11,752 bases of DNA from assembly GCA_016207625.1 (NCBI GenBank), contig JACQPF010000353.1, positions 1-11,752 of the forward strand, read 5' to 3'. Below the pieces are notes generated by a model. It saw nothing but the letters and a program-made list of their open reading frames with translations, searched no databases and had not been told where the DNA came from. The stretch is from Elusimicrobiota bacterium. GTDB lineage: Bacteria > Elusimicrobiota > Elusimicrobia > FEN-1173. The translations under genes and the position numbers were made by a program. Of the stretch, positions 1 through 6,964 are shown in pieces (position 1 is the stretch's first letter; each line of letters opens with the position of its first letter).

Positions 1-1473
1 CTGGAGAAGGAGCTGGAGGGGAAAGCGTCCCAACTCCAAACACTGGGTGGCGTCGCATCGGCCAAGCAGGCGCTGGAGCAGAAGCTGCAGCAGGAGCTCC
101 AATCGAAGTCATCTCTCGAAACCGCCGTCGCGCGGCTGGAAAGCGAGCTGGCGAATTCCCAGAGGGACGCGCGGTCCTTGGAGGAAAAGTTGTTGGCCGC
201 CCGGGAAGAATCGTCCCGGCTTCGGCTGGACCTGTCCCACCTGAGGCCCCAGATCGAGGCCGAGGTGGCCAAGCAGAAGGCCCTTGTGGAAACGGAGCGC
301 GCCGAGATCGAGCGGCAAAAGGAGTTGTGGCAGGGGCGGTTGAGCCAATTGGAAGAACACCTCCACCAGGCGGAGCAACAGGCCCGGCAGGAGCGGGAAA
401 AGAAGGAAGAGCTGGAATCCCTCCTTCATGAGAAAATGAATTCCTTGCAAACGGCGCAAGGAGAAGCGCACCGGTTCAAAGAGCGGGCGCTCCTTGCCGA
501 AACGGACCGGAAAAGCATGGAGGAGCAAGCCGACCGTCTCCGCCAAGAGATGAACCGGCGCGACGACGAGGTCCGCGCCCGGTATGAGAGCCAACTGGTC
601 CAGGCCCGGAACACCGAGTCCGCCACGGAGGAAAAGAACCACGAATTGGCCCGTCGGAACGATGTCCTGGAGGACGGTCTCAAGAAGCTGGAAGAGGAAT
701 CCCGGCGATGGAAGCAGGAAATGGAAGCGCAGGCGGAAGAGAGGAAAGTCGCCGAAGACCGCTTGAAGTGGATGCAAGACGGCCTCGCCGGCCAGGAGAA
801 GGCGTTCCGTGACCAGGTGGAGAAAGAATTCCGAGAGAGAGTGGAGAGGACGGAGAAAGAGCACCAGCAATGGGCCGAGGAGCTTCTTAAGAGCACGGAG
901 CAGAAGGTCCATGAGCAGGAAGCGAAAGCCAAGCAACGGATTGAAGCCTTGCAGGCATCCGTCGGGAAAGATCTTGAGGAACTGGAGAAGCGGGTGTACG
1001 ACCTGCAACGGGAGAAAGACGTTCTCTTGGAGGAGAAAGATCTCCTGAGGGCGTCCCTGGCGGACTTGGAGAAGGCCTTTGGCCAGGCCAAAATTCAATG
1101 GGCCGAAGAGCGGCGGGCGATTGAAGAACAGGCCCGCGCACGGGAGAAAACCGCGTCGGAGGACGCGGCCGCCCGCTGGGAAGAACGCCTGAAAGCTCTT
1201 GAAGCCAAGACGGCCGATGAACGGCAGACTTGGAACGACCGGGTCCGAGCGATGGAACAAGATCTCAACCGGTTCCACGAAGAGAAAGCGCAAGGTCAGA
1301 GGCTGCGGCAGGAGGAGATCATCGCTCTCCAGAAACAACATGAACTGGAAATGGAACGGCTCCGGGAAGCCCGCGTGCCGCGGGAGCCCCAAGGGCTCAT
1401 CCGAGGATTCTTGTCTTGGCTGAACCGGCCCGTGATCGAAGTTCAAATCGGATCGCAACATCATCGAAAGTAG
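1..1473 (+). CDS. Long coiled-coil protein, 5' end outside window (partial)
   Basis: The reading frame is open from base 1 to a TAG at 1471-1473, giving 490 visible residues; the true start lies upstream. Nearly all of it (residues 1 to about 455) is rich in Glu, Lys, Gln, Arg and Leu with few prolines, as expected of a continuous coiled coil. I see no nucleotide-binding motif, so calling it SMC-like would rest on composition alone. Composition changes at the C-terminus: residues 465-490 begin GLIRGFLSWLNRPVIEV, a hydrophobic/basic stretch that could form an amphipathic helix and a short strand, suggesting membrane or protein docking. No signal peptide can be judged because the N-terminus is missing. 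It is followed after 15 nt by a second coiled-coil gene, so it is probably in the same operon. Function unknown; a structural or scaffold role is inference. Confidence 0.85.
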   Translation: MEKELEGKASQLQTLGGVASAKQALEQKLQQELQSKSSLETAVARLESELANSQRDARSLEEKLLAAREESSRLRLDLSHLRPQIEAEVAKQKALVETERAEIERQKELWQGRLSQLEEHLHQAEQQARQEREKKEELESLLHEKMNSLQTAQGEAHRFKERALLAETDRKSMEEQADRLRQEMNRRDDEVRARYESQLVQARNTESATEEKNHELARRNDVLEDGLKKLEEESRRWKQEMEAQAEERKVAEDRLKWMQDGLAGQEKAFRDQVEKEFRERVERTEKEHQQWAEELLKSTEQKVHEQEAKAKQRIEALQASVGKDLEELEKRVYDLQREKDVLLEEKDLLRASLADLEKAFGQAKIQWAEERRAIEEQARAREKTASEDAAARWEERLKALEAKTADERQTWNDRVRAMEQDLNRFHEEKAQGQRLRQEEIIALQKQHELEMERLREARVPREPQGLIRGFLSWLNRPVIEVQIGSQHHRK

Positions 1474-1475
1474 AC

Positions 1476-1482
1476 GGGGAGG
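1476..1482 (+). promoter_or_regulatory. Ribosome binding site of second coiled-coil gene
   Basis: GGGGAGG lies 6 nt before the ATG at 1489 and inside the 15-nt gap after the previous stop codon. It supports both the chosen start and translation as a separate cistron. Confidence 0.75.
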
Positions 1483-1488
1483 ATTTGA

Positions 1489-3336
1489 ATGCCGGCCCGA
1501 TCCATTGAGGAGTTTCGGCAGAGGCTCAGCAGGCGTTTCGACGAAGTGAACCAGGAATTCGCGGAAGTGGCCGCTCCCTGGAGCCTTCCTCCGTTGCCCC
1601 CCCGGCGGGGCGCGCCCGCTTTGCCCGCCTTTTCGTATCGGCGAGAAGGCGAGAAAGAAGGTCAACGGCTGAAAGAGGAGATCCTTGAACTCAAGGAATC
1701 CCTGCAGGCTTCCCGGCATGAGTATGACATGCTCCAAGAGGCGAAGAACGCCTATTTGAAGGCGGAAGAGCATGCATCCCAACTGGCGGACAGCCTCAAG
1801 GCGCGAGAAAAAGAGCTGAAAGAGGTCCAAGAAGCCTTGGCGCGTGCGGAGGAGCGGCTCGCCAAGATATCCGACGGTCGCTCGCAAGGGGAAGAAGAGC
1901 TCGGCCGGCTCAAAGAAACCTTGGCCCGCGCGGAAGAGCGCGTCAAGGAGTTGACCGCGGCTTTGGAAGAGGGGAAAGCCAAGAGCCGCATGGCTGAGCA
2001 GGAAATGGCTTCCTTGAGAGATTCGGTGGCCCAGCGCAGCCAGGAGGTGGCTCAAAGCGCCGGCCGCATACGCGCTCTGGAGCAGGCCCTTGTTGAAAGA
2101 GACAGCGAACTCGCTCAGCGGCAGAGCCGCCTGGAAAGAGTGTCGGAGGAGCTGAAACGGATCCAATCCCTGGCCGGGACGGAAGCCCCGGCGTTTCTCC
2201 CGGTCGCGGAACCACCGGGTCCGGTGTCTACAGCGAACCCCGAGGTGTTGCAAAAGCTGGCCGAACTGGAAGAAAAGCTGTCCGATCGTGAGCTGGCCTT
2301 GCGGGAGAGCTTGCAGGAGAACCACAGGCTTGAGGCGGACCTCCAGCAATCCCTCCGGGCCCGCGAGTCCGAATACAAGCTCATGAAAGAGAGCATGAAC
2401 CGGCTCGGCCGGCAAAACAAGGAGCTCTTGGCCAAACTGAAGGAATATCAAGAATCCCGGCTCCAGGTGAACCGGCCCACGACGTCTCCTTCCCTGCAAG
2501 AAGCCGACGCCCGGGTGAAAGAGAAGCTGGATGCGTTGGAACTGGCCCTGTCCGGACGGGACCGCATGCTGGCCGATCAGCAGAAAGCTTTGGAAGAGAA
2601 GAAAGCCTTGGTGGACAGTCTTTTCACCGACATGAGGGCGTTGGATGAGCAGGCCCTGGGCGAGTTGGAGGGGACTCAGCGCAAATTGGAGGAAATGGCC
2701 CGGCAGAAAGAGGCGCTGGCCGCCGAGAATGAGAGCCTGAAGAAAGCATTGGAAGAAAAGAACCGGGCCGAAGATCCCCAGCTCTCGGAGCTGAAAGAAC
2801 GTCTTTCGTTGGCGTCACGAACGGCTCAAGAAAAAATGACCGAGAAAGAAACGCAATGGTTGGCGCAGGCTCAGCAAAAAGAGATGATTATTGACGAATT
2901 GAAACGTCAGCTTACCGCTTCGGAAGCCCGAATGGCTGAAGGAAAAGCGGCCGGAGAACCGGCCGAAGGAAAGGCCGGCGGTCCTGTTCTGCCCGGCGGA
3001 GAGTTGGATATCCATCTCGGGCTCCTTCAGATGAACGGCGAATTGATTGACCGCTTGGAAGGGAACCTCAGGCACTTTTTCCGGGTGATGCCGGCCTCCC
3101 AATCCCCCTCCCCGTTGGCCAGGCCGGTTCCGTCGGATCCGGTCCGGCTTCCGTCAGAAGGAACAGGGAACGGGATGACACGTTTCTTCAAAGGATTCTT
3201 TTCGCGTTTTGGAAAAAAGAAAAGCGCGCCGGCGAAGGCCTCAGCGCGGCCGCCCGTGCCGCCGTCGGGCCGACCGGCGTTTCCTTTCCGTCATCGATTC
3301 CCGGGGGATGCGCGGCGCCCTCCTCGAAGGCCATAA
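1489..3336 (+). CDS. Coiled-coil protein with basic Pro/Arg-rich tail
   Basis: This 615-residue protein starts at an ATG with a strong Shine-Dalgarno and ends at TAA. Residues 4-27 look helical and are followed by a Pro-rich stretch (about 30-50). Two long coiled-coil blocks (about 55-225 and 248-490) are separated by a Pro-rich break near 228-245. A 28-residue (four-heptad) near-repeat, LARAEER..., occurs in the first block (DNA around 1837 and 1921). Residues 504-530 (E-L-D-I-H-L-G-L-L-Q-M-N-G...) form a less charged segment that may be a small folded or oligomerisation element. Residues 563-578, MTRFFKGFFSRFGKKK, make an aromatic/basic helix resembling the tail of the preceding protein. 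The last 35 residues are basic and rich in Pro and Arg. There is no signal peptide, so it is probably cytoplasmic or on the inner face of the membrane. No enzymatic motif is visible and the function is unknown. Confidence 0.88.
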   Translation: MPARSIEEFRQRLSRRFDEVNQEFAEVAAPWSLPPLPPRRGAPALPAFSYRREGEKEGQRLKEEILELKESLQASRHEYDMLQEAKNAYLKAEEHASQLADSLKAREKELKEVQEALARAEERLAKISDGRSQGEEELGRLKETLARAEERVKELTAALEEGKAKSRMAEQEMASLRDSVAQRSQEVAQSAGRIRALEQALVERDSELAQRQSRLERVSEELKRIQSLAGTEAPAFLPVAEPPGPVSTANPEVLQKLAELEEKLSDRELALRESLQENHRLEADLQQSLRARESEYKLMKESMNRLGRQNKELLAKLKEYQESRLQVNRPTTSPSLQEADARVKEKLDALELALSGRDRMLADQQKALEEKKALVDSLFTDMRALDEQALGELEGTQRKLEEMARQKEALAAENESLKKALEEKNRAEDPQLSELKERLSLASRTAQEKMTEKETQWLAQAQQKEMIIDELKRQLTASEARMAEGKAAGEPAEGKAGGPVLPGGELDIHLGLLQMNGELIDRLEGNLRHFFRVMPASQSPSPLARPVPSDPVRLPSEGTGNGMTRFFKGFFSRFGKKKSAPAKASARPPVPPSGRPAFPFRHRFPGDARRPPRRP

Positions 3337-3339
3337 CTC

Positions 3340-4242
3340 ATGGCGGACACCTTTTGGAAACGCGTTCAGAATTGGGGGAAGTCGTTGTTCGCTCCTTCGC
3401 CGTCGGATTGGCGGGGGGGCGTGAGCGGACCTCCGCCCTCTTCGCGGCGCTTCGAGGACAGTCGGCGGCCCAGAGGGCCGACAGCTCCTCCGCCCTCGGT
3501 CGCTCTCACCGGAGCGGAAAAAGAAAAGCTTCTGCGGAAAAACGGCCTTGAGGAAAACATCGCGGAGCTGTCGGACAAATTAACGCTGGCCGAGGAGCGC
3601 TTGGAGCAAGAGAAGTGGGAGCGCGCTCAAGAGATGAAGCGGCGGGAAAGTTTACAGAAATCCATATCCGAGCTTCAAGAGAAGTTGCGGAACGCCGAAG
3701 CGGGTCTCTGGAAGGAAAAGGGGCGCTCCACAGACTTGGAAAAAAACCTATTGAGACTCAAGTCCCAAATCGCGAGCGGACCTCCGTCCTCTTCGCGGAG
3801 CTTCGAGGACAGTCGGCGGCCCAGAGGGCCGACTACTCCTCCGCCGTCGTTCGAAATCGTGCGTGATTTGACGCAAGAGTTTGAGGACCGGGACGCCTTC
3901 GCCGAGCGGTTGAAGTGGGAGGAGGAGCGTCATAGGCTGGAGAGCGAAAAGGCCTCCGAAAAAGAACGGGCGGACCGGGAAGCGGAGTCACGCAATTCGG
4001 CGGAGGAACGAATTTTGAAACTGATGGAGGAAAAAGAGGCCCTCCGGACCGCTCTTTCCAAAGAGCGCGGCGAATGGAACGAAGAGAAAGAACGGCTCTT
4101 GGAGGCGCGGGCCGGCGAGGAAACAAGGCGGGAAAAAGAGCTGAAAGAAATAGACGTCCTCTTGGCCGAAAACGCCGGACTCTTTGACGCTTTGCGCCTC
4201 CTCGTGGGACCTCCGTTGACAAAATCGAAGGGGGAGTTATGA
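3340..4242 (+). CDS. Coiled-coil protein with duplicated Pro/Arg linker
   Basis: This 300-residue protein starts at the ATG 3 nt after the previous stop codon; a GAAGG at 3326-3330 is a plausible ribosome site. Layout: an aromatic/basic N-terminal helix (residues 4-18, TFWKRVQNWGKSLFA), linker copy 1 (29-53), coiled coil 1 (about 57-145), linker copy 2 (146-170), coiled coil 2 (about 172-285). The two linkers share the core FEDSRRPRGPT and end in PPPS. The N-terminal helix is too polar for a signal peptide and fits better as an amphipathic membrane-surface or protein-docking element, similar to those near the C-termini of the two preceding proteins. The stop codon overlaps the next start (ATGA), implying translational coupling to the sigma-54-like gene. 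Function unknown. Confidence 0.87.
   Translation: MADTFWKRVQNWGKSLFAPSPSDWRGGVSGPPPSSRRFEDSRRPRGPTAPPPSVALTGAEKEKLLRKNGLEENIAELSDKLTLAEERLEQEKWERAQEMKRRESLQKSISELQEKLRNAEAGLWKEKGRSTDLEKNLLRLKSQIASGPPSSSRSFEDSRRPRGPTTPPPSFEIVRDLTQEFEDRDAFAERLKWEEERHRLESEKASEKERADREAESRNSAEERILKLMEEKEALRTALSKERGEWNEEKERLLEARAGEETRREKELKEIDVLLAENAGLFDALRLLVGPPLTKSKGEL
3423..3498 (+). repeat. 76-bp in-frame repeat, copy 1
   Basis: Copy 1 of a 76-bp direct repeat, differing by my count at 5 positions from copy 2 at 3774-3849. It encodes most of the Pro/Arg-rich linker at residues 29-53. Inside it CGGCCC-AGA-GGGCCG forms a short perfect hairpin. Similarity appears to stop at both ends, so the boundaries are sharp. 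Confidence 0.9.
3774..3849 (+). repeat. 76-bp in-frame repeat, copy 2
   Basis: Copy 2 lies 351 bp (117 codons) downstream of copy 1, in the same frame and the same gene, encoding the linker at residues 146-170. The internal palindrome is fully conserved between copies. The flanking coiled-coil DNA is unrelated between the two sites. Confidence 0.9.
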
Positions 4243-5375
4243 CCGATCCGAGCGGGCCGCCGCGGCTCAACGTATCCCAGCGCACGGACGTGCGCGTACA
4301 CGCCACGTTGTTGGCGCGCGTCCAGACGGTGCAGTTGTTGAAGATGAGAGAACCGGAAATCGCGGAGTTCATCCGGCAGGTGGAGACCGATCCTCTTTTC
4401 TTGAAAATGCTTTTTCCCCCCAAGGCGAACTTGAAGGTGATCCGCTATCAGCCGCACCCGCGTTCACGGCTGTCCGGGTCATTTTACGAGGCGGACGAGC
4501 GTTTCCTGCCGTCGGACGCGCCGGCGGACGTGGTGGGCCTCTTGAACGAGAGCCAGGGTGTCTTGGAGCTCATCCGCCGCCTCGGGCAGGATGTTTTTGA
4601 GACGCTTTTCCTCAAGGCCGACACGGAGCTTTCTCCCGAAGCGTTGGCCGAGCAATGCAGCATCAAACCGGAGGACGTGCGCCGCATCCAGAGCTTCCTG
4701 TTGGGTTTTTCGGTCCACTCGGAATTTTTCGATCCCTCTTCCCGCACCACGGCCCTCGGGCCCATGGACGCGGCCGGGAGGCGGGTGAGCCGCTTGGCGC
4801 GCGTGGAGGTGGCTCGGGAAGGAGAGGACGGCGAGGTCGCCTACCATTTCACTTCGCCCCATTTGGCCCGGGGCCGGTACGAGATCAACTACGACCGGTT
4901 CCAAACGCTCATGGATGTACAGGAATTCACGCCTGAGGAAAAACGGCACATGCGGGCGCTGGTCCGGCGATTGGAACTGATCAATTGGCGGCAGAGCGTG
5001 ATCTTTCGCGTGATGGATATGCTTTGCCACACGCAGGGGAAATATTTAAAGACTCAGGATACGCTCAAACGAGGGACCATCACGCAACGGGAAATGGCCC
5101 GGCGCCTGAGCGTGGCGCCCTCCACCATCAACCGGGCCATCCGCGACAGGAGCCTCATCCTTCCCTGGGGAAACGAATCTCTCCTGGAAGAGATGTTCTG
5201 CTCCCGAAAGGAACTGTGTTTGGACGTCATGGACGCTTTTGAAGCCAAGGATACGGAATTCGGAAATAAAACGGATCAAGAACTCCAAAAACAGATTCAA
5301 ATCGAGTTGGACCTTTTGGTGCCCCGCCGCACAATCAACACCTACCGGCGAATTATCGCACAAAACAACAAGTAG
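4239..5375 (+). CDS. Divergent, short sigma-54 (RpoN-like) factor
   Basis: This 378-residue protein probably acts as a sigma-54-type factor guiding RNA polymerase to -24/-12 promoters; family members need an AAA+ activator to melt DNA. Residues 10-58 match sigma-54 region I in pattern (L-N-V-S-Q..., LLARVQTVQLLKM, then ETDPLFL where canonical proteins have ..ENPLL). The acidic region II seems absent. Residues 95-160 resemble the core-binding domain. Residues 238-272 (ALVRRLELINWRQSVIFRVM) match the segment before the HTH. Residues 281-311 (ITQREMARRLSVAPSTINRA... LPWG) match the HTH with its STISR and TPRG motifs. Residues 362-371, PRRTINTYRR, are a degenerate RpoN box (canonical ARRTVAKYRE). 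At 378 residues it is about 100 shorter than E. coli RpoN. The start overlaps the preceding stop (ATGA), with a G-rich site at 4230-4236. It is more likely a specialised paralogue than the housekeeping rpoN, so I give no symbol. Confidence 0.82.
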   Translation: MTDPSGPPRLNVSQRTDVRVHATLLARVQTVQLLKMREPEIAEFIRQVETDPLFLKMLFPPKANLKVIRYQPHPRSRLSGSFYEADERFLPSDAPADVVGLLNESQGVLELIRRLGQDVFETLFLKADTELSPEALAEQCSIKPEDVRRIQSFLLGFSVHSEFFDPSSRTTALGPMDAAGRRVSRLARVEVAREGEDGEVAYHFTSPHLARGRYEINYDRFQTLMDVQEFTPEEKRHMRALVRRLELINWRQSVIFRVMDMLCHTQGKYLKTQDTLKRGTITQREMARRLSVAPSTINRAIRDRSLILPWGNESLLEEMFCSRKELCLDVMDAFEAKDTEFGNKTDQELQKQIQIELDLLVPRRTINTYRRIIAQNNK

Positions 5376-5376
5376 C

Positions 5377-5392
5377 TGGCCATCCTGTTGCA
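5377..5392 (+). promoter_or_regulatory. Candidate sigma-54-type -24/-12 promoter
   Basis: TGGCCATCCTGTTGCA begins 2 nt after the stop codon of the sigma-54-like gene. It has the TGGC and TTGCA elements, with the invariant GG and GC dinucleotides at exactly the standard spacing. The matches fail only in the less conserved bases after TGGC. The predicted transcription start, about 12 nt after the GC, is near 5403. That leaves a roughly 17-nt leader carrying GGAGG before the TTG start of the barrel gene. I found it by eye; function is inferred. Confidence 0.6.
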
Positions 5393-5418
5393 TGTGCTTC
5401 CTAATTGCGGAGGCACAT
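5392..5418 (+). other. Hairpin overlapping RBS and predicted transcription start
   Basis: TGTGCTTCC (5393-5401) pairs with GGAGGCACA (5409-5417) across a 7-nt loop, with one G-U wobble and an extra A-T at the base. The right arm contains the Shine-Dalgarno (5409-5413) of the barrel gene, and four Ts follow (5418-5421). It could be a weak intrinsic terminator for the upstream operon or an RBS-hiding element in readthrough RNA. RNA starting near 5403 would lack the left arm. Confidence 0.5.
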
Positions 5419-5419
5419 T

Positions 5420-6931
5420 TTGAAGAAAATCCACGTTTTAATGACGATTTTGGCACTCCTGCCCTGGGCGGCAAGACCGTTGTTCGCCCAGGCAGGGGAA
5501 GCCGGGCGCATCCTGGAAGAAGGGGCGGACGCCCGGGGCCTGGCGTTGGGGCGGGCGTATACGGCGGTGGTGAACGACAACACGTCTCTGTATTGGAACC
5601 CGGCGGGGCTGGGGGGCGTGCTGCAGACGCAGGTATCGGCATTGCAGGCGTCGTTATATATGGATTCGGCCTACGGGTATTTGGGGTTCGCCTCCCCGTT
5701 CCGGAAGAAGCAAGGGTCGTGGGGAGCGCACTTGCTGCGCATGGGCACGGGCACGGCGGAAAAGAGGAGCGCCCTTAACGATCCGACGGGCAGCTTCAGC
5801 TATCAAGAGATCGGGTTGGGTCTGGGGGCGGGGGTTCGGGGGCTGATCTCGCCGCGGCTGTCGGCGGGGACGGGGATCAAGGTTCTACAGAGGAGCCTGG
5901 ACACGTCGGTGGATTCGCAGTTGGCTTTGGACGTGGGGACGCAGTATCGGCTGAGCCCGAAAGCGCGGCTGGGGATGAATTTGCAGAACGTGGTGTCCAT
6001 GCGGTCGGGAGACACCGATGACCGGCTGCCGTTTAAGACGCGGGTGGGGGCGTCCTACCAATTGTTCGGGGGTTTGTTAACAGCCCTGGAAATGGAAGAT
6101 CTCCGAGAGTTATCCTTAGGGACGGAATATAACCTGGGGCTGGTGTCTTTGCGGGCGGGGTTGAGAGAGCGAGGGGTGTCCTTGGGGGGAGGGATCGTGT
6201 TCCGGGGGTTCCAGCTGGACTACGCGACGCAGAGCCACGCGGAGCTGGGGGCGCTGCAGAGGTTTTCTTTGGCGTATAGTTTTGGGAACCCGCAGAAGGC
6301 GGACCACACGGCGGAGGCGCGCAAACTCCTAGAGGAAGCGACGGTTCTTTGGAGAGAAGGGAAGTTCGCCGCGGCGCACGAGAAGCTGAGCAAGGCGGAG
6401 TCCCTGTCGGAATGGGTGCCGGAGGTGGTTCGGCAGAGGAACCGGCTGGAGGAGATGCGGCGGCGTTTGCCGGGTGATTTCAAGCGGGAGGACCTGGCGC
6501 CGTTGTATCGGCGGGGCCTCATCGGATATATGGAAGGGGATTACGTGCGGGCGGTGTTCTTGTTGAACGCGGCCTTGGGCGGCGGGGAGAAGAAGAACCA
6601 AGCGCTTGAGGAGTTCGTGCGGAGGCTGTCGCAGGAGAAGGGGGTACCCTTCAACCTGGAGGATCGCAAGCCCTTGGGCGAGCTGATCTCCTTGAAGCTG
6701 ATCCGGGCGGAGGAGGCCCTGATCGACGAGGACTACAAGAAGGCGCTGCAATATTGTGAGGAAGCGGTGCTCTTGGATGAGGAGAACGCCACGAGCCACA
6801 CGCGGCTGGGCACGGTGTATTACATCATGGGCTTACGCGACAAGGCCCTGGCGGCCTGGAAGCAGGCGCTGTCGATCAACCCGTCCGATGAAACTCTGAA
6901 AAGTTATATCAAGAAAATCGAATCGAAATAG
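5420..6931 (+). CDS. PorV/PorQ-family outer-membrane barrel with C-terminal TPR domain
   Basis: I chose the TTG at 5420 as start because GCGGAGG (5407-5413) lies 6 nt upstream and it gives a typical signal peptide: MKKIHVLMTILALLPWAARPLFA, with likely cleavage before Q24. An earlier in-frame TTG at 5405 would overlap the ribosome site. The product is 503 residues. The mature N-terminus (RILEEGADARGLALGRAYTA, then NDNTSLYWNPAGL, residues 53-64) is the hallmark of the PorV/PorQ (UPF0164) family of FadL-like barrels. Alternating strands run to about residue 290 (YSFGNP). Residues 297-503 are helical with TPR-like repeats, clearest at 430-490 (KALQYCEEAV and KALAAWKQALSINPSD). PorV is a type IX secretion component in Bacteroidota, but many family members outside that group have no assigned role. 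Synonymous third positions lean strongly to G (ggg, gcg, ctg), unlike the next gene. The TPR domain should be periplasmic. Confidence 0.85.
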   Translation: MKKIHVLMTILALLPWAARPLFAQAGEAGRILEEGADARGLALGRAYTAVVNDNTSLYWNPAGLGGVLQTQVSALQASLYMDSAYGYLGFASPFRKKQGSWGAHLLRMGTGTAEKRSALNDPTGSFSYQEIGLGLGAGVRGLISPRLSAGTGIKVLQRSLDTSVDSQLALDVGTQYRLSPKARLGMNLQNVVSMRSGDTDDRLPFKTRVGASYQLFGGLLTALEMEDLRELSLGTEYNLGLVSLRAGLRERGVSLGGGIVFRGFQLDYATQSHAELGALQRFSLAYSFGNPQKADHTAEARKLLEEATVLWREGKFAAAHEKLSKAESLSEWVPEVVRQRNRLEEMRRRLPGDFKREDLAPLYRRGLIGYMEGDYVRAVFLLNAALGGGEKKNQALEEFVRRLSQEKGVPFNLEDRKPLGELISLKLIRAEEALIDEDYKKALQYCEEAVLLDEENATSHTRLGTVYYIMGLRDKALAAWKQALSINPSDETLKSYIKKIESK

Positions 6932-6964
6932 TTGCATGGCAAATGATGAGGGAAATCCATGCAA
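6932..6964 (+). repeat. Inverted repeat enclosing the RBS and start codon of the large gene
   Basis: TTGCATGG (6932-6939) and CCATGCAA (6957-6964) are perfect inverted 8-mers separated by 17 nt. The left arm begins right after the stop codon of the barrel gene. The right arm contains the ATG at 6959, and the loop holds the Shine-Dalgarno GAGGGA (6948-6953). It could be an RNA hairpin limiting initiation or a DNA operator. Confidence 0.55.

Noticed and set aside
1..1473. SMC or Rad50-type ATPase identity for the first coiled-coil protein
   Set aside because: No Walker A, Walker B or hinge is visible; the resemblance is only the coiled-coil composition.
109..2499. A 796-codon open frame on the minus strand across the first two coiled-coil genes
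   Set aside because: It is explained by the opposite strand: Glu, Lys and Gln codons (GAA, AAG, CAG) read backwards as Phe and Leu, giving the odd Leu/Phe/Pro-rich product. It spans two genes and has no sign of domain structure.
4216..4243. TTGACA followed after 16 nt by TATGAC, resembling a sigma-70 promoter
   Set aside because: The -10 match overlaps the start codon of the sigma-54-like gene, so the transcript would begin inside the gene. It lies in coding DNA with tight operon spacing.
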